A stretch of DNA of 64,000 bases from positions 2,232,001-2,296,000 of the forward strand of contig NZ_CP051488.1 of assembly GCF_014490785.1 (NCBI RefSeq). Reading direction: 5' to 3'. The stretch is from Kosakonia sp. SMBL-WEM22 (GTDB lineage: Bacteria > Pseudomonadota > Gammaproteobacteria > Enterobacterales > Enterobacteriaceae). A program made the translations under genes and the position numbers. The notes beneath the pieces are model-generated. The model worked only from the letters and a program-made list of their open reading frames with translations. It ran no database searches and was not told the origin of the DNA. Positions 8,714-16,241 of the stretch are shown here, piece by piece (position 1 is the first letter of the stretch; every line of letters begins with the position of its first letter).

Positions 8714-8851
8714 CTATTTCTTTTGAGCGACTACGCTCTGCTCAGGCGGCTGGTAATTATCAATATGGCTGGCAAACACCAACAGAATGGTTGATACGCC
8801 GAGTACGATCCAGCCCATTAATTCAACAATCCGATTGAATATTGCGGTCAT
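8714..8851 (-). CDS. blr: Small membrane divisome protein Blr
   Basis: A 45-residue single-span membrane protein. The start at 8851 gives MTAIFNRIVELMGWIVLG, and the end SHIDNYQPPEQS matches E. coli Blr (41 residues). Blr binds division proteins such as FtsL and stabilises the divisome; loss causes beta-lactam sensitivity. A longer reading frame extends to 8968 but has no family support. Position between cnu and ydgJ is conserved. Confidence 0.92.
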   Translation of the reverse strand: MTAIFNRIVELMGWIVLGVSTILLVFASHIDNYQPPEQSVVAQKK

Positions 8852-9048
8852 ATTTATACTGCTCCCTGGGATTAACATCACACGCCGGTAGTCATTAACG
8901 GGTGTCGGGCGCAGATTTAAGCAGATTTTGTAAGCGGAAACCAGACCAGAATGCGCTGAATTATTCACCTTAAAAATGCTTTATAACAGCGGTTGTCGGC
9001 GTCAGGCAGATAGTGTGAAATGGAGGACCACTGAAAAGAGGCCGTGAT

Positions 9049-10089
9049 ATGAGTGATATTATTCGGGTTGGCGTAATCGGATATGGCTACGCCAGTAAAA
9101 CATTTCATGCACCGCTGATTGCTGGCACCGCCGGTATGACGCTGGCGGCTATTTCCAGCAGTGATGAGTCAAAAGTGAAAGCGGACTGGCCAAACGTCGA
9201 TGTCGTCGCCGATCCCAAACGTCTGTTTAACGATCCCAATATCGATTTGATCGTCATCCCTACGCCTAACGATACCCACTTTCCGCTGGCAAAAGCGGCG
9301 CTTGAAGCGGGTAAGCATGTGGTGGTAGATAAACCCTTTACTGTGACACTGTCACAGGCGCGCGAGCTTGACGCGCTGGCCCGGAGTTATGGTCGCCTGC
9401 TCTCTGTGTTTCACAATCGGCGCTGGGATAGCGACTTCCTGACGCTGAAAGCGCTGCTTGCCGACGGTGCGCTGGGTGAAGTGGCCTATTTTGAATCCCA
9501 TTTCGACCGCTTTCGGCCACAGGTGCGTGACCGCTGGCGCGAGCAGGGCGGCCCGGGCAGCGGCATCTGGTACGATTTAGCGCCACATCTGCTCGATCAG
9601 GCGGTTAACCTGTTTGGTCTACCGGTCTCATTAACAGTCGATCTGGCGCAGCTGCGGCCTGGCGCGCAATCCACCGACTATTTTCACGCGGTATTGACCT
9701 ACCCGCAGCGCCGCGTAGTGCTGCATGGCACCATGCTGGCAGCGGCAGAATCCGCCCGTTACATCGTGCATGGTACGCGGGGCAGTTATGTGAAGTATGG
9801 TCTCGATCCGCAGGAGGAGCGGTTGAAAAGCGGGGCGCGCTTACCGCAGGAAGATTGGGGCTACGACATGCGCGATGGGGTGTTAACCCGCATCGATGGC
9901 GAAGCGCGGAAAGAGGAGACCTGGCTGACGCTGCCGGGCAACTATCCGGCCTATTATGCGGCAATCCGCGATGCGCTGATGGGCGGCGGAGAGAACCCGG
10001 TTCCGGTCAGCCAGGCGATCCGCATTATGGAGCTGATTGAGCTTGGTATCGAATCGGCAAAACACCGCGCCACCCTCAGCCTCACCTGA
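9049..10089 (+). CDS. ydgJ: Gfo/Idh/MocA-family oxidoreductase YdgJ
   Basis: A 346-residue NAD(P)-dependent oxidoreductase, same length as E. coli YdgJ. The N-terminal Rossmann fold begins IRVGVIGYGYASKTFHAPL; the family motif EAGKHVVVDKPF has the catalytic Lys; the C-terminal domain contains GSGIWYDLAPHLLDQA with the conserved active-site His. The natural substrate is not established. It is divergent from blr and convergent with add. Confidence 0.95.
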   Translation: MSDIIRVGVIGYGYASKTFHAPLIAGTAGMTLAAISSSDESKVKADWPNVDVVADPKRLFNDPNIDLIVIPTPNDTHFPLAKAALEAGKHVVVDKPFTVTLSQARELDALARSYGRLLSVFHNRRWDSDFLTLKALLADGALGEVAYFESHFDRFRPQVRDRWREQGGPGSGIWYDLAPHLLDQAVNLFGLPVSLTVDLAQLRPGAQSTDYFHAVLTYPQRRVVLHGTMLAAAESARYIVHGTRGSYVKYGLDPQEERLKSGARLPQEDWGYDMRDGVLTRIDGEARKEETWLTLPGNYPAYYAAIRDALMGGGENPVPVSQAIRIMELIELGIESAKHRATLSLT

Positions 10090-10123
10090 CTAAGTGGCTC
10101 ACGCAGCGCGTGAGCCACGTTCA

Positions 10124-11125
10124 TCAAGCCTGCGCGACGCGTTCGCGCAGCGCCTGTTTCTCTTCGGCAGTGATAAAGGCCATCTCCAGCCCGTTAATCT
10201 GCGCCTGGCGTATCTGCGCAGCGCTCAGGCCGGCAGCCGGGGCAGCAATCTCATATTCGTGACCAATGTCGATCCCCTGTACCGCCGGATCGTCCGTATT
10301 AATGCTGGCCAGAATGCCGTGGTCGAGGAAGGTTTTCAGCGGATGGCGATCGAGCGAGGCCACGGTGCTGGTCTGAATGTTGGAGGTAAGGCAGGACTCA
10401 ATACCAATGCGCTGCTCTGCGAGGAAGTCCATCAGTGCGGTATCTTCAATTGCTTTTACCCCATGGCCGATGCGCACGGCACCCAGTTCACGGATCGCCT
10501 GCCAGATGCTCTCAGGCCCCGCGGCTTCGCCGGCATGCACGGTGATCTGCCATCCGGCATCGCGGGCGCGGGTAAAGTGGGAAAGGAACAGGCTTCCCGG
10601 AAAACCGAGCTCATCGCCCGCCAGATCGAGCGCAGTAATACTGTCGCGATGGGCGAGCAGGGCGTCCAGCTCCTGTTCGCAGGCTGCTTCGCCAAAAGTG
10701 CGGCTCAAAATGCCAATTAAGCGCGCCTGCACGTTAAAGTCGCGGCTCCCGTCACGCACGCCGGCAATTACCGCTTCCACCACGCCAGCTACCGGCAGGT
10801 TATGGGTCATCGCCATGTAGCCCGGCGAGAAGCGCAGCTCAACATAGTGCAGGCCATTGCGCGCCGCATCTTCCATATTTTCATAGGCTACACGGCGGCA
10901 GGCATCCAGCGAGGCCAGCACCTTCACGCCCCAGTCGAGTTTAGCCAGAAAACTCACCAGGTCGGGTTCGTTCGACGTCACCTGCACATGCGGGCGCAGC
11001 GCGTCGAGGGTCTGCGCGGGAAGAGTTAAATTATACTGGCGGCCAAGATCGAGGATGGTTTGGGCACGGATATTGCCGTCAAGATGACGATGGATATCGG
11101 TTAAAGGCAGTTTTAAATCAATCAT
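10124..11125 (-). CDS. add: Adenosine deaminase
   Basis: A 333-residue cytosolic zinc enzyme that converts adenosine and deoxyadenosine to inosine and deoxyinosine in purine salvage. The zinc site DIHRHLDGN is at the N-terminus, HAGEAAGP and SLTSNIQTS-like residues (SCLTSNIQTS) follow, and NTDDPAVQG carries the metal-binding Asp pair. The start at 11125 gives MIDLKLPLTDIHRH as in E. coli; an extra 15 residues upstream are not used. It ends convergently with ydgJ, 34 bases apart. Confidence 0.97.
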   Translation of the reverse strand: MIDLKLPLTDIHRHLDGNIRAQTILDLGRQYNLTLPAQTLDALRPHVQVTSNEPDLVSFLAKLDWGVKVLASLDACRRVAYENMEDAARNGLHYVELRFSPGYMAMTHNLPVAGVVEAVIAGVRDGSRDFNVQARLIGILSRTFGEAACEQELDALLAHRDSITALDLAGDELGFPGSLFLSHFTRARDAGWQITVHAGEAAGPESIWQAIRELGAVRIGHGVKAIEDTALMDFLAEQRIGIESCLTSNIQTSTVASLDRHPLKTFLDHGILASINTDDPAVQGIDIGHEYEIAAPAAGLSAAQIRQAQINGLEMAFITAEEKQALRERVAQA

Positions 11126-11292
11126 GATCGCACTCATATTTTTGTAAAAGTGCAAAGCATTATACAACACTTCGTTAACTTATTAAAAATAGTAATAAAA
11201 TGAGGAGGATGGCAAAAGAGGGCGTGCAAAGATGAGGGAAAAGTATGCACCTGCTGGTGCCAGTGCAAGCCGGGCTGGCATCGATCACGCAC

Positions 11293-11574
11293 TCAAAAGA
11301 AGACGTTGATAATTACCGTGGCGATCAGCAGCCAGCAGGGTACTGAAAAATAGAGCGTGCCCTTTTTGTCCGGGCTTCGTTTAAGCAAAAGGAGGGTGAA
11401 AAACGCCACCGCCAGGATCGCGAGATAGAGCATCACCAGCAGCTGGCTCTGCAGCACATTGTGCAGCGCGATGGCCAGCAGCAGGCTCGATACCAGCGCA
11501 TAGAGGCGGAACGTGCGGGTAAAAAAGATCCAGCCAAGAATAAAGTAAACCGCCGACACGCCCCAGACCATCAT
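11293..11574 (-). CDS. Small hydrophobic membrane protein of unknown function
   Basis: A 93-residue protein with three to four hydrophobic segments (about residues 3-19, 22-43, 44-64 and 74-92) and a short basic loop KRSPDKKG. I do not recognise the family. It begins 28 bases after the malY stop in the same orientation, so it may be co-transcribed with malXY. E. coli has nothing between malY and add. A start overlapping MMVWGVSAVYF is used; the second Met is equally possible. Confidence 0.6.
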   Translation of the reverse strand: MMVWGVSAVYFILGWIFFTRTFRLYALVSSLLLAIALHNVLQSQLLVMLYLAILAVAFFTLLLLKRSPDKKGTLYFSVPCWLLIATVIINVFF

Positions 11575-11602
11575 TCACTCCGTTGATACATTTCGCCACA
11601 GG

Positions 11603-12787
11603 CTAACATGAACGCAGCGCGGCAATCAGCCTTTTTACTCCCTCTTCCAGCTTCTCACGCGGACAGCCGACATTAAGGCGAAGAAATCCGCGCCCCTCTG
11701 GGCCATAGATATCGCCGCGCATAATCGCCACCTTCTGCTCCTCAATCAGCGTTTTTTGCAGCTCGTCATCGTCAATCTCCAGCGCTCGCAGATCGATCCA
11801 CGCCAGATAGGTCGACTCCGGCGGCTGCCAGCGCAGTTGCGGGAAGGCGTCATTCAGAGTCATAGCGAGGTATGCCAGGTTAGCGCGCAGATAGCGACGC
11901 AGCGCCTCAAGCCAGGGAGCCCCTTCACGATAGGCGGCAACATGCGCCGTTACTGACAGCACCGACGGCGAGGATAAGCCGTTGCCGTTTTTTAACGCGT
12001 CGAGATAGCGCTCACGCGACGCCTTATCGCCAAACAGCCCCCATGCGCCGGTTAAGGCCGGGATATTGAAACTTTTCGATGCCGAGGAGAAGAGCGCCCA
12101 CGGCGAGCGCGCGACATTGCCCCATGGAATGTGTTGCTGCGCGCCCCAGACCATATCCATATGGATCTCGTCGCTGATCACTTTCACCTGGTGGCGCTCG
12201 CAGAGCAGCGCCATAGCCGTCAACTCTTCGTGCGTCCACACTTTGCCGGTCGGGTTATGCGGGCTGCAGAGCAGCAGAACTTTGCTCTCGGGGCGCGCCA
12301 GCGCCGCTTCGAGCTGCGTCATGTCACAGACCCAGCCGCCGTGATATTGATGCAGCGGCACTGTCAGCAGCCTGCGCTGGTTGTGGCTTATCATCTTCGG
12401 GAAAGCGTCATAGGCGGGCGTATGAACCACAACGGCGTCACCGGGCTGCGTCCACTGACGGATGGTCTCGGCAATCATCCAGATAACCGACGGCCCATAG
12501 ACCAGGGCGTCGCAGTCGATGCGGGTGTCAAAACGGCTGGCGAGCCAGTATTCGATCGCGCCAAGAAAGTCGTCGTTTTGCCAGCGGCTATAACCGAAGA
12601 CCCCGTGCGCGAGGCGGGTTTGCAGAGCGTCAAGAATGCAGGGCGCGGTGGCAAAATCCATATCCGAGATGGTAAAGGGCAGCAGGTGAGCGTGGCCAAA
12701 ACGGTCGCTCACATAGTCCCACTGTGTGCACCAGGTACCGTGGCGATCGACCGGGGTGGAAAAATCAAAAGCGATGTCGTGTTTCAT
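11603..12787 (-). CDS. malY: PLP-dependent C-S beta-lyase MalY
   Basis: A 394-residue aminotransferase-fold enzyme. MalY cleaves cystathionine to homocysteine and, separately, binds MalT and keeps the maltose activator inactive. The PLP lysine is Lys238 in SSASKSFNIP; SPHNPTGKVW and the C-terminal RLNVGCPREKL are conserved. The ATG directly abuts the malX stop. The MalT-contacting role is known for E. coli; whether it holds here is inferred from orthology. Confidence 0.95.
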   Translation of the reverse strand: MKHDIAFDFSTPVDRHGTWCTQWDYVSDRFGHAHLLPFTISDMDFATAPCILDALQTRLAHGVFGYSRWQNDDFLGAIEYWLASRFDTRIDCDALVYGPSVIWMIAETIRQWTQPGDAVVVHTPAYDAFPKMISHNQRRLLTVPLHQYHGGWVCDMTQLEAALARPESKVLLLCSPHNPTGKVWTHEELTAMALLCERHQVKVISDEIHMDMVWGAQQHIPWGNVARSPWALFSSASKSFNIPALTGAWGLFGDKASRERYLDALKNGNGLSSPSVLSVTAHVAAYREGAPWLEALRRYLRANLAYLAMTLNDAFPQLRWQPPESTYLAWIDLRALEIDDDELQKTLIEEQKVAIMRGDIYGPEGRGFLRLNVGCPREKLEEGVKRLIAALRSC

Positions 12788-14401
12788 CTACTCTGCCTCT
12801 GGGGTTGTCTGGACCCGCGCCGCCGCGATGAGCTGCGCCATTTCATCTTTTACCGACTGCACTTGCGGCCCAATCACCACCTGCAGGTTGTGGTCGTTGA
12901 CTTTCACCACGCCGAGGGCGCGATGGGCTTTCAGCGCGGCGGCATCAACCGGCTTCATGCTGCTCACCGACAGGCGCAGGCGGGTAATACAGTTATCCAG
13001 GCTCTGCACATTTTGCGCCCCGCCAAGGGCGGCAAGCAAGGCCGGGACATCATAGCCGGAGCGGCCTGTCCCCTCAGGGGTAGTGCTTTGCTCGTTCCCG
13101 ACCGTCTGCGGCTCACGGCCAGGCGTTTTCAGATCGAAACGGGTGATGGCGAAGCGGAACAGCGCGTAGTAAACAATAAACCACACCGCGGCGACCAGCG
13201 GCACCAGATACCATTTGGTCGCCAGCCCATGCAGCACGCCGAAGACGATGAAATCAATCACATTGCCGTCGGTGTTGCCAATTGTCACACCCAGTACTGC
13301 CATAATGGTAAAGCCCAGCCCGGTGAGAAGGGCATGGATTAGATAAAGCGCGGGGGCGACAAAAAGAAACAGAAACTCAATGGGCTCGGTGGTGCCACCG
13401 ACCACGCAGGCGATGACGCCGGAAATAAGCAGTCCCTTAATCTTATGGCGGTTTTCTGGCCGTGCGCAGTGGTACATTGCCAATGCTGCGCCGGGTAACC
13501 CGCCGAGGAAGGCGGGCATTTTTCCCTGCGAGAGAAAACGCGTCGCGCTCTCAGAAAAGCCGTGCGTCTGCGGGCAGCCAAGCTGTGCCTGGAAGATGGT
13601 CAGCGCACCGCTCACCTGATGACCGCAAACCTCCATTGTGCCCCCTGCATCGGTAAAGCGGATCAGCGCTACCAGAATATGCTGCAAGCCGAAAGGGAGC
13701 AGCAGCCTCTCGCCGGTGCCGAAGATCATCGGCCCGAAGTCACCCGCGCGATCGATAAGCTGCCCGAGGCCGCTGATGCCGAGCGCAAACCAGGGCCAGA
13801 TAAGCGGGATGAGCAGGCCGACAATGCCCATCACCACGCTGGTAACAATCGGAACGGAGCGCGTGCCGCCAAAAAAGGCCAGGGCATCGGGCAGCCGCAA
13901 CGTGTGGAAGCGCTCATGCAGCCGCCAGACGATCACCCCTGCAATCACTGCGCCAAGAATGCCGGTATCAATCGACTGAATGCCGAGCACGCTCTGAACG
14001 TTATGCGCTTTTAACACGGCAGCATCGGTAGTCGGTAAAATGCCCTGCGCGGTGAGCCAGAAGTTGGCCGCCAGGTTCATCACCGCATAGCCGACAAAGC
14101 CGGAGAAGGCGGCGACGCCTTTCTCTTCCCGTGCAAGACCCAGTGGGATAGCAATACAGAACATCACCGGCAAGAAGGTGAAGGCAAACGCGCCGATTTT
14201 GCTCATCCAGATAAAGACCGCCTGCAGTAACGGGTGGCCTAACAGCGGCAGCAGGGTAATCACATCGCGGCTGCTCAACGAGCTGCCAATGCCCAGCATA
14301 ATGCCGCAAAAGGAGAGCAGCGCGACCGGCAGCATAAAGGTGCGGCCCAGTTGCTGAAAAAACTCCCATACGGCATTGCCCGATCTTTTTTTACCCGTCA
14401 T
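12788..14401 (-). CDS. malX: PTS glucose/maltose-type EIICB permease MalX
   Basis: A 537-residue phosphotransferase permease. The membrane EIIC domain covers about residues 10-410, with GTGERLLLPFGLQHILVALIRF and GGTTEPIEFLF typical of the glucose family. The EIIB domain follows, with the phosphorylated cysteine in LDNCITRLR. In E. coli MalX can transport glucose and is repressed by MalI. Here no malI lies upstream, so control must differ; the leader is described separately. The gene forms a two-gene unit with malY. Confidence 0.94.
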   Translation of the reverse strand: MTGKKRSGNAVWEFFQQLGRTFMLPVALLSFCGIMLGIGSSLSSRDVITLLPLLGHPLLQAVFIWMSKIGAFAFTFLPVMFCIAIPLGLAREEKGVAAFSGFVGYAVMNLAANFWLTAQGILPTTDAAVLKAHNVQSVLGIQSIDTGILGAVIAGVIVWRLHERFHTLRLPDALAFFGGTRSVPIVTSVVMGIVGLLIPLIWPWFALGISGLGQLIDRAGDFGPMIFGTGERLLLPFGLQHILVALIRFTDAGGTMEVCGHQVSGALTIFQAQLGCPQTHGFSESATRFLSQGKMPAFLGGLPGAALAMYHCARPENRHKIKGLLISGVIACVVGGTTEPIEFLFLFVAPALYLIHALLTGLGFTIMAVLGVTIGNTDGNVIDFIVFGVLHGLATKWYLVPLVAAVWFIVYYALFRFAITRFDLKTPGREPQTVGNEQSTTPEGTGRSGYDVPALLAALGGAQNVQSLDNCITRLRLSVSSMKPVDAAALKAHRALGVVKVNDHNLQVVIGPQVQSVKDEMAQLIAAARVQTTPEAE

Positions 14402-14520
14402 AACAACTCCTCATAAAAGTAAGCGAACGGCAGGCTTCCTGACTCTGCGCATAGCGTTGTATCAGGTTTCTGGCGCTGGCGGCACAGCTAATCATCCTGA
14501 CGATCTTAATTAGGAATTCA
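14402..14520 (-). promoter_or_regulatory. malX leader with a B12-box-like element (candidate structured RNA)
   Basis: On the minus strand, 27 bases upstream of malX, the leader has GTCAGGAAGCCTGCC (14429-14443), in which CAGG and CCTG pair. This resembles the conserved 3' box of cobalamin riboswitches (CAGGA-x-ACCTGCC). About 45 bases earlier is GCTGTGCCGCC (14479-14489), which resembles the central CTG-x-CCCGCC block. The 5' core (GGTG-xx-AA-x-CC) is not evident, so this may be a degenerate or unrelated element. I see no palindrome like the MalI operator here. Confidence 0.3.
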
Positions 14521-14683
14521 ACAAGATAGCGAGGGATTTGCGAGCTGTTTTCCAGCTTTGGCAAATGGATGAGAAAATTTCATATACCCGGTTGCGAAGT
14601 CTGAAAAGCACGACTATTTTTAGGAGCGAAATGAGACCCTCTAAGCATGATGCGGAGGGTCGCTATCGATATTTTTATTCAGG

Positions 14684-14938
14684 ATGACTATGCAAACCAC
14701 AACCACAGAAGAGCAGCTTAACGCCTTTTTTGGCGTGAACGCGGATGATAACGAGGCGGAAAGGCAGGTGATCAGCACCCTTATTGCAAACCTGCGTTTG
14801 CAACAGCGAGACGTCACCCATAAACATCTCATCCTGGCGCTGGTTAGACTTCTGGAAACCGAAGAGGATCCCGCACTGCTGGAGAGTTATCGCAAGGCAT
14901 TAGAGAGAGTTGTGCAGAAGACGCCGGACGATATCTAA
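14684..14938 (+). CDS. AriR/YmgB-family small regulator
   Basis: An 84-residue, all-helical acidic protein. It aligns with E. coli AriR (YmgB, 88 residues): EEQLNAFFG, then HKHLILALVRLLETEEDP matching the NKNIILSLIHSLETTSD region, and an end KTPDDI matching YTADDM. AriR affects biofilm and acid resistance, in part through the Rcs phosphorelay. A second ATG two codons in, 5 bases after AGGATG, is the alternative start. Unlike E. coli, it is on the opposite strand from the three related genes beside it. Confidence 0.8.
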   Translation: MTMQTTTTEEQLNAFFGVNADDNEAERQVISTLIANLRLQQRDVTHKHLILALVRLLETEEDPALLESYRKALERVVQKTPDDI

Positions 14939-15003
14939 ACCCGCATTGATTTACCAACGAAGACGCCTTCCTCGCAGACGAAGGCGTTTTCACGAAAGAC
15001 AGA

Positions 15004-15216
15004 TCAGGCGGAGTAAGTAACTCTGTCGAGGATAAGCTGTCGGGCGGCGTCAAGTACGCGCTTCTTTCTCGGGTCAGTGGTTATGCTGCTCTGCGCACGT
15101 AGCACCATTATCAGGTTGCTGGGTTTCACAGGCCGTTGAGAATGCATAAGGTAGGTAGCGGCTAAGCCGATGGCCTCATGGATCTCTGCGGGTTGAACTT
15201 GCACATCGTCGTTCAA
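15004..15216 (-). CDS. Third YmgB/YmgC-like small protein (TTG start likely)
   Basis: A probable 70-residue protein. I choose a TTG at 15216 because AAGGGAG lies 6 bases upstream; an ATG further up (15306) gives 100 residues but without family support for the extra part. The core EIHEAIGLAATYLMHS, then SNLIMVLRAQSSI and RVLDAARQLILDR, has the same helix pattern as AriR and YmgC. It is third in the minus-strand order ycgZ, ymgA, this gene, as ariR is in E. coli. The exact orthologue is uncertain. Confidence 0.62.
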   Translation of the reverse strand: MNDDVQVQPAEIHEAIGLAATYLMHSQRPVKPSNLIMVLRAQSSITTDPRKKRVLDAARQLILDRVTYSA

Positions 15217-15379
15217 TGATTCTCCCTTGTGGCACGGGTGACTTTTTCTTCTAAGCCTGTTGGCCAGATCAAATCCACTGTGCATTGATGGAAACATGCG
15301 AAGCAAGTCTGAATAGAAGGGTGAAAATAGTGGTCCGGTAGGGAACGCCAGACCTGGTGAAGATAGGTTGCTGGAAAAA

Positions 15380-15679
15380 TCAGTGCTTACGGGCTTTGTT
15401 ATCGATGCCCGGGCCTGACAAAGGTAACCGGCTCTTTAGGCGGCTGACCTGTAAACTGCTTTTGCGACCGCGTAAGGCCGGTTGGGTTTTATAGTGGTGA
15501 ATACCGCCAATCGCGGTTTGCAGGGCTTCACGTCGTGTGCTGTCGGTTTCGCTCATCAGGGACTCTTGCAGTTGCCCAATAAGCGCATCGAAAGAGACAT
15601 CATCATCTGAATCAAGCAGGGCCAGTACCGCCTCGCCCATTACCGTATCTACAAGCTTATCTGACTCATTTTTACTCAT
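15380..15679 (-). CDS. ymgA: YmgA-like small regulator
   Basis: A 99-residue protein resembling E. coli YmgA (90 residues). The core MGEAVLALLDSDDDVSFDAL matches TGQAVLQILRMKINFSLQTL, followed by a helix SDSTRREALQTAI-like region (DSTRREALQTAIGGI). The C-terminus is basic and probably disordered. The start follows GAGGCAGA. YmgA is a connector that raises Rcs signalling under BluR control in E. coli. It lies between the YcgZ-like and third genes in the same order as E. coli. Confidence 0.75.
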   Translation of the reverse strand: MSKNESDKLVDTVMGEAVLALLDSDDDVSFDALIGQLQESLMSETDSTRREALQTAIGGIHHYKTQPALRGRKSSLQVSRLKSRLPLSGPGIDNKARKH

Positions 15680-15770
15680 TCTGCCTCACACATTTGCTAC
15701 ACCGTACAAGGGGTTCCCGGTCATGCATCTTAGTAACGTTATGCTAAACGTTATAGCGCATTCATTAAAA

Positions 15771-16022
15771 TTATGGAAATGAAGAGCCCATTTTTCTGGT
15801 GAAAATGAGCTTCAGCAGATCGCCATAACGCGCTTCTGTTAACGGATCGTTGGCTTTATCGAGGCGCGCTGCCAGTTTGATACAGAGGCTCTGGCGGCTG
15901 ACCTGGCCTTTTTCACGCAAAAGCTCGATCACAACTTCGCCTAACAACTCCTCTTGCGAGGGCGTGCAACCCGGCGGGAAGAACGCACTCTCATCCGGAC
16001 CTTTACCCTGGAAACCTTTCAC
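15771..16022 (-). CDS. ycgZ: YcgZ-like small connector protein
   Basis: An 83-residue protein with a GTG start preceded by AGAGGACAGTC. The central part EELLGEVVIELLREKGQVS then RQSLCIKLAARLDKA matches E. coli YcgZ (QETLGEIVTEILKDGRNLS, RKSLCAKLLCRLEHA). In E. coli ycgZ is the first gene of ycgZ-ymgA-ariR-ymgC, repressed by BluR and induced by blue light at low temperature. No bluR or bluF gene is in this window, so regulation here is unknown. Confidence 0.78.
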   Translation of the reverse strand: MKGFQGKGPDESAFFPPGCTPSQEELLGEVVIELLREKGQVSRQSLCIKLAARLDKANDPLTEARYGDLLKLIFTRKMGSSFP

Positions 16023-16205
16023 GACTGTCCTCTCTTCAACGGGCTAAATGCCAAAAGAATGATTTTGCATCAACGGACTGATTCGGTTATCAGCCTCGCG
16101 CTACAAAGCATTCAGCAGCCCCGAATTTTGCTGGCTAATAATAACTGAAAGAAATAGATAGGGAAGGGAAAAGGGGGGTTCTGAAGGATATATCTTCCAG
16201 GGAGG

Positions 16206-16238
16206 CGTAAAAAAATGCCCCTCGATTGAGGGGCGTTT
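16206..16238 (-). terminator. Intrinsic terminator downstream of ydgA
   Basis: A 7-bp stem GCCCCTC-GATT-GAGGGGC at 16217-16234. On the minus strand it is followed by ATTTTTTTACG, and on the plus strand by GTTTTG, so it may work in both directions. It begins 4 bases after the ydgA stop. Confidence 0.85.
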
Positions 16239-16241
16239 TGC

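Noticed and set aside
12131..13342. 403-codon plus-strand open frame over malY and malX
   Set aside because: It is antisense to two well-supported genes, crosses their boundary, and codes for an Arg/His-rich composition with no family; a GC-content shadow.
14402..14683. MalI operator in the malX upstream region
   Set aside because: No palindrome like GATAAAACGTTTTATC is visible and malI itself is absent.
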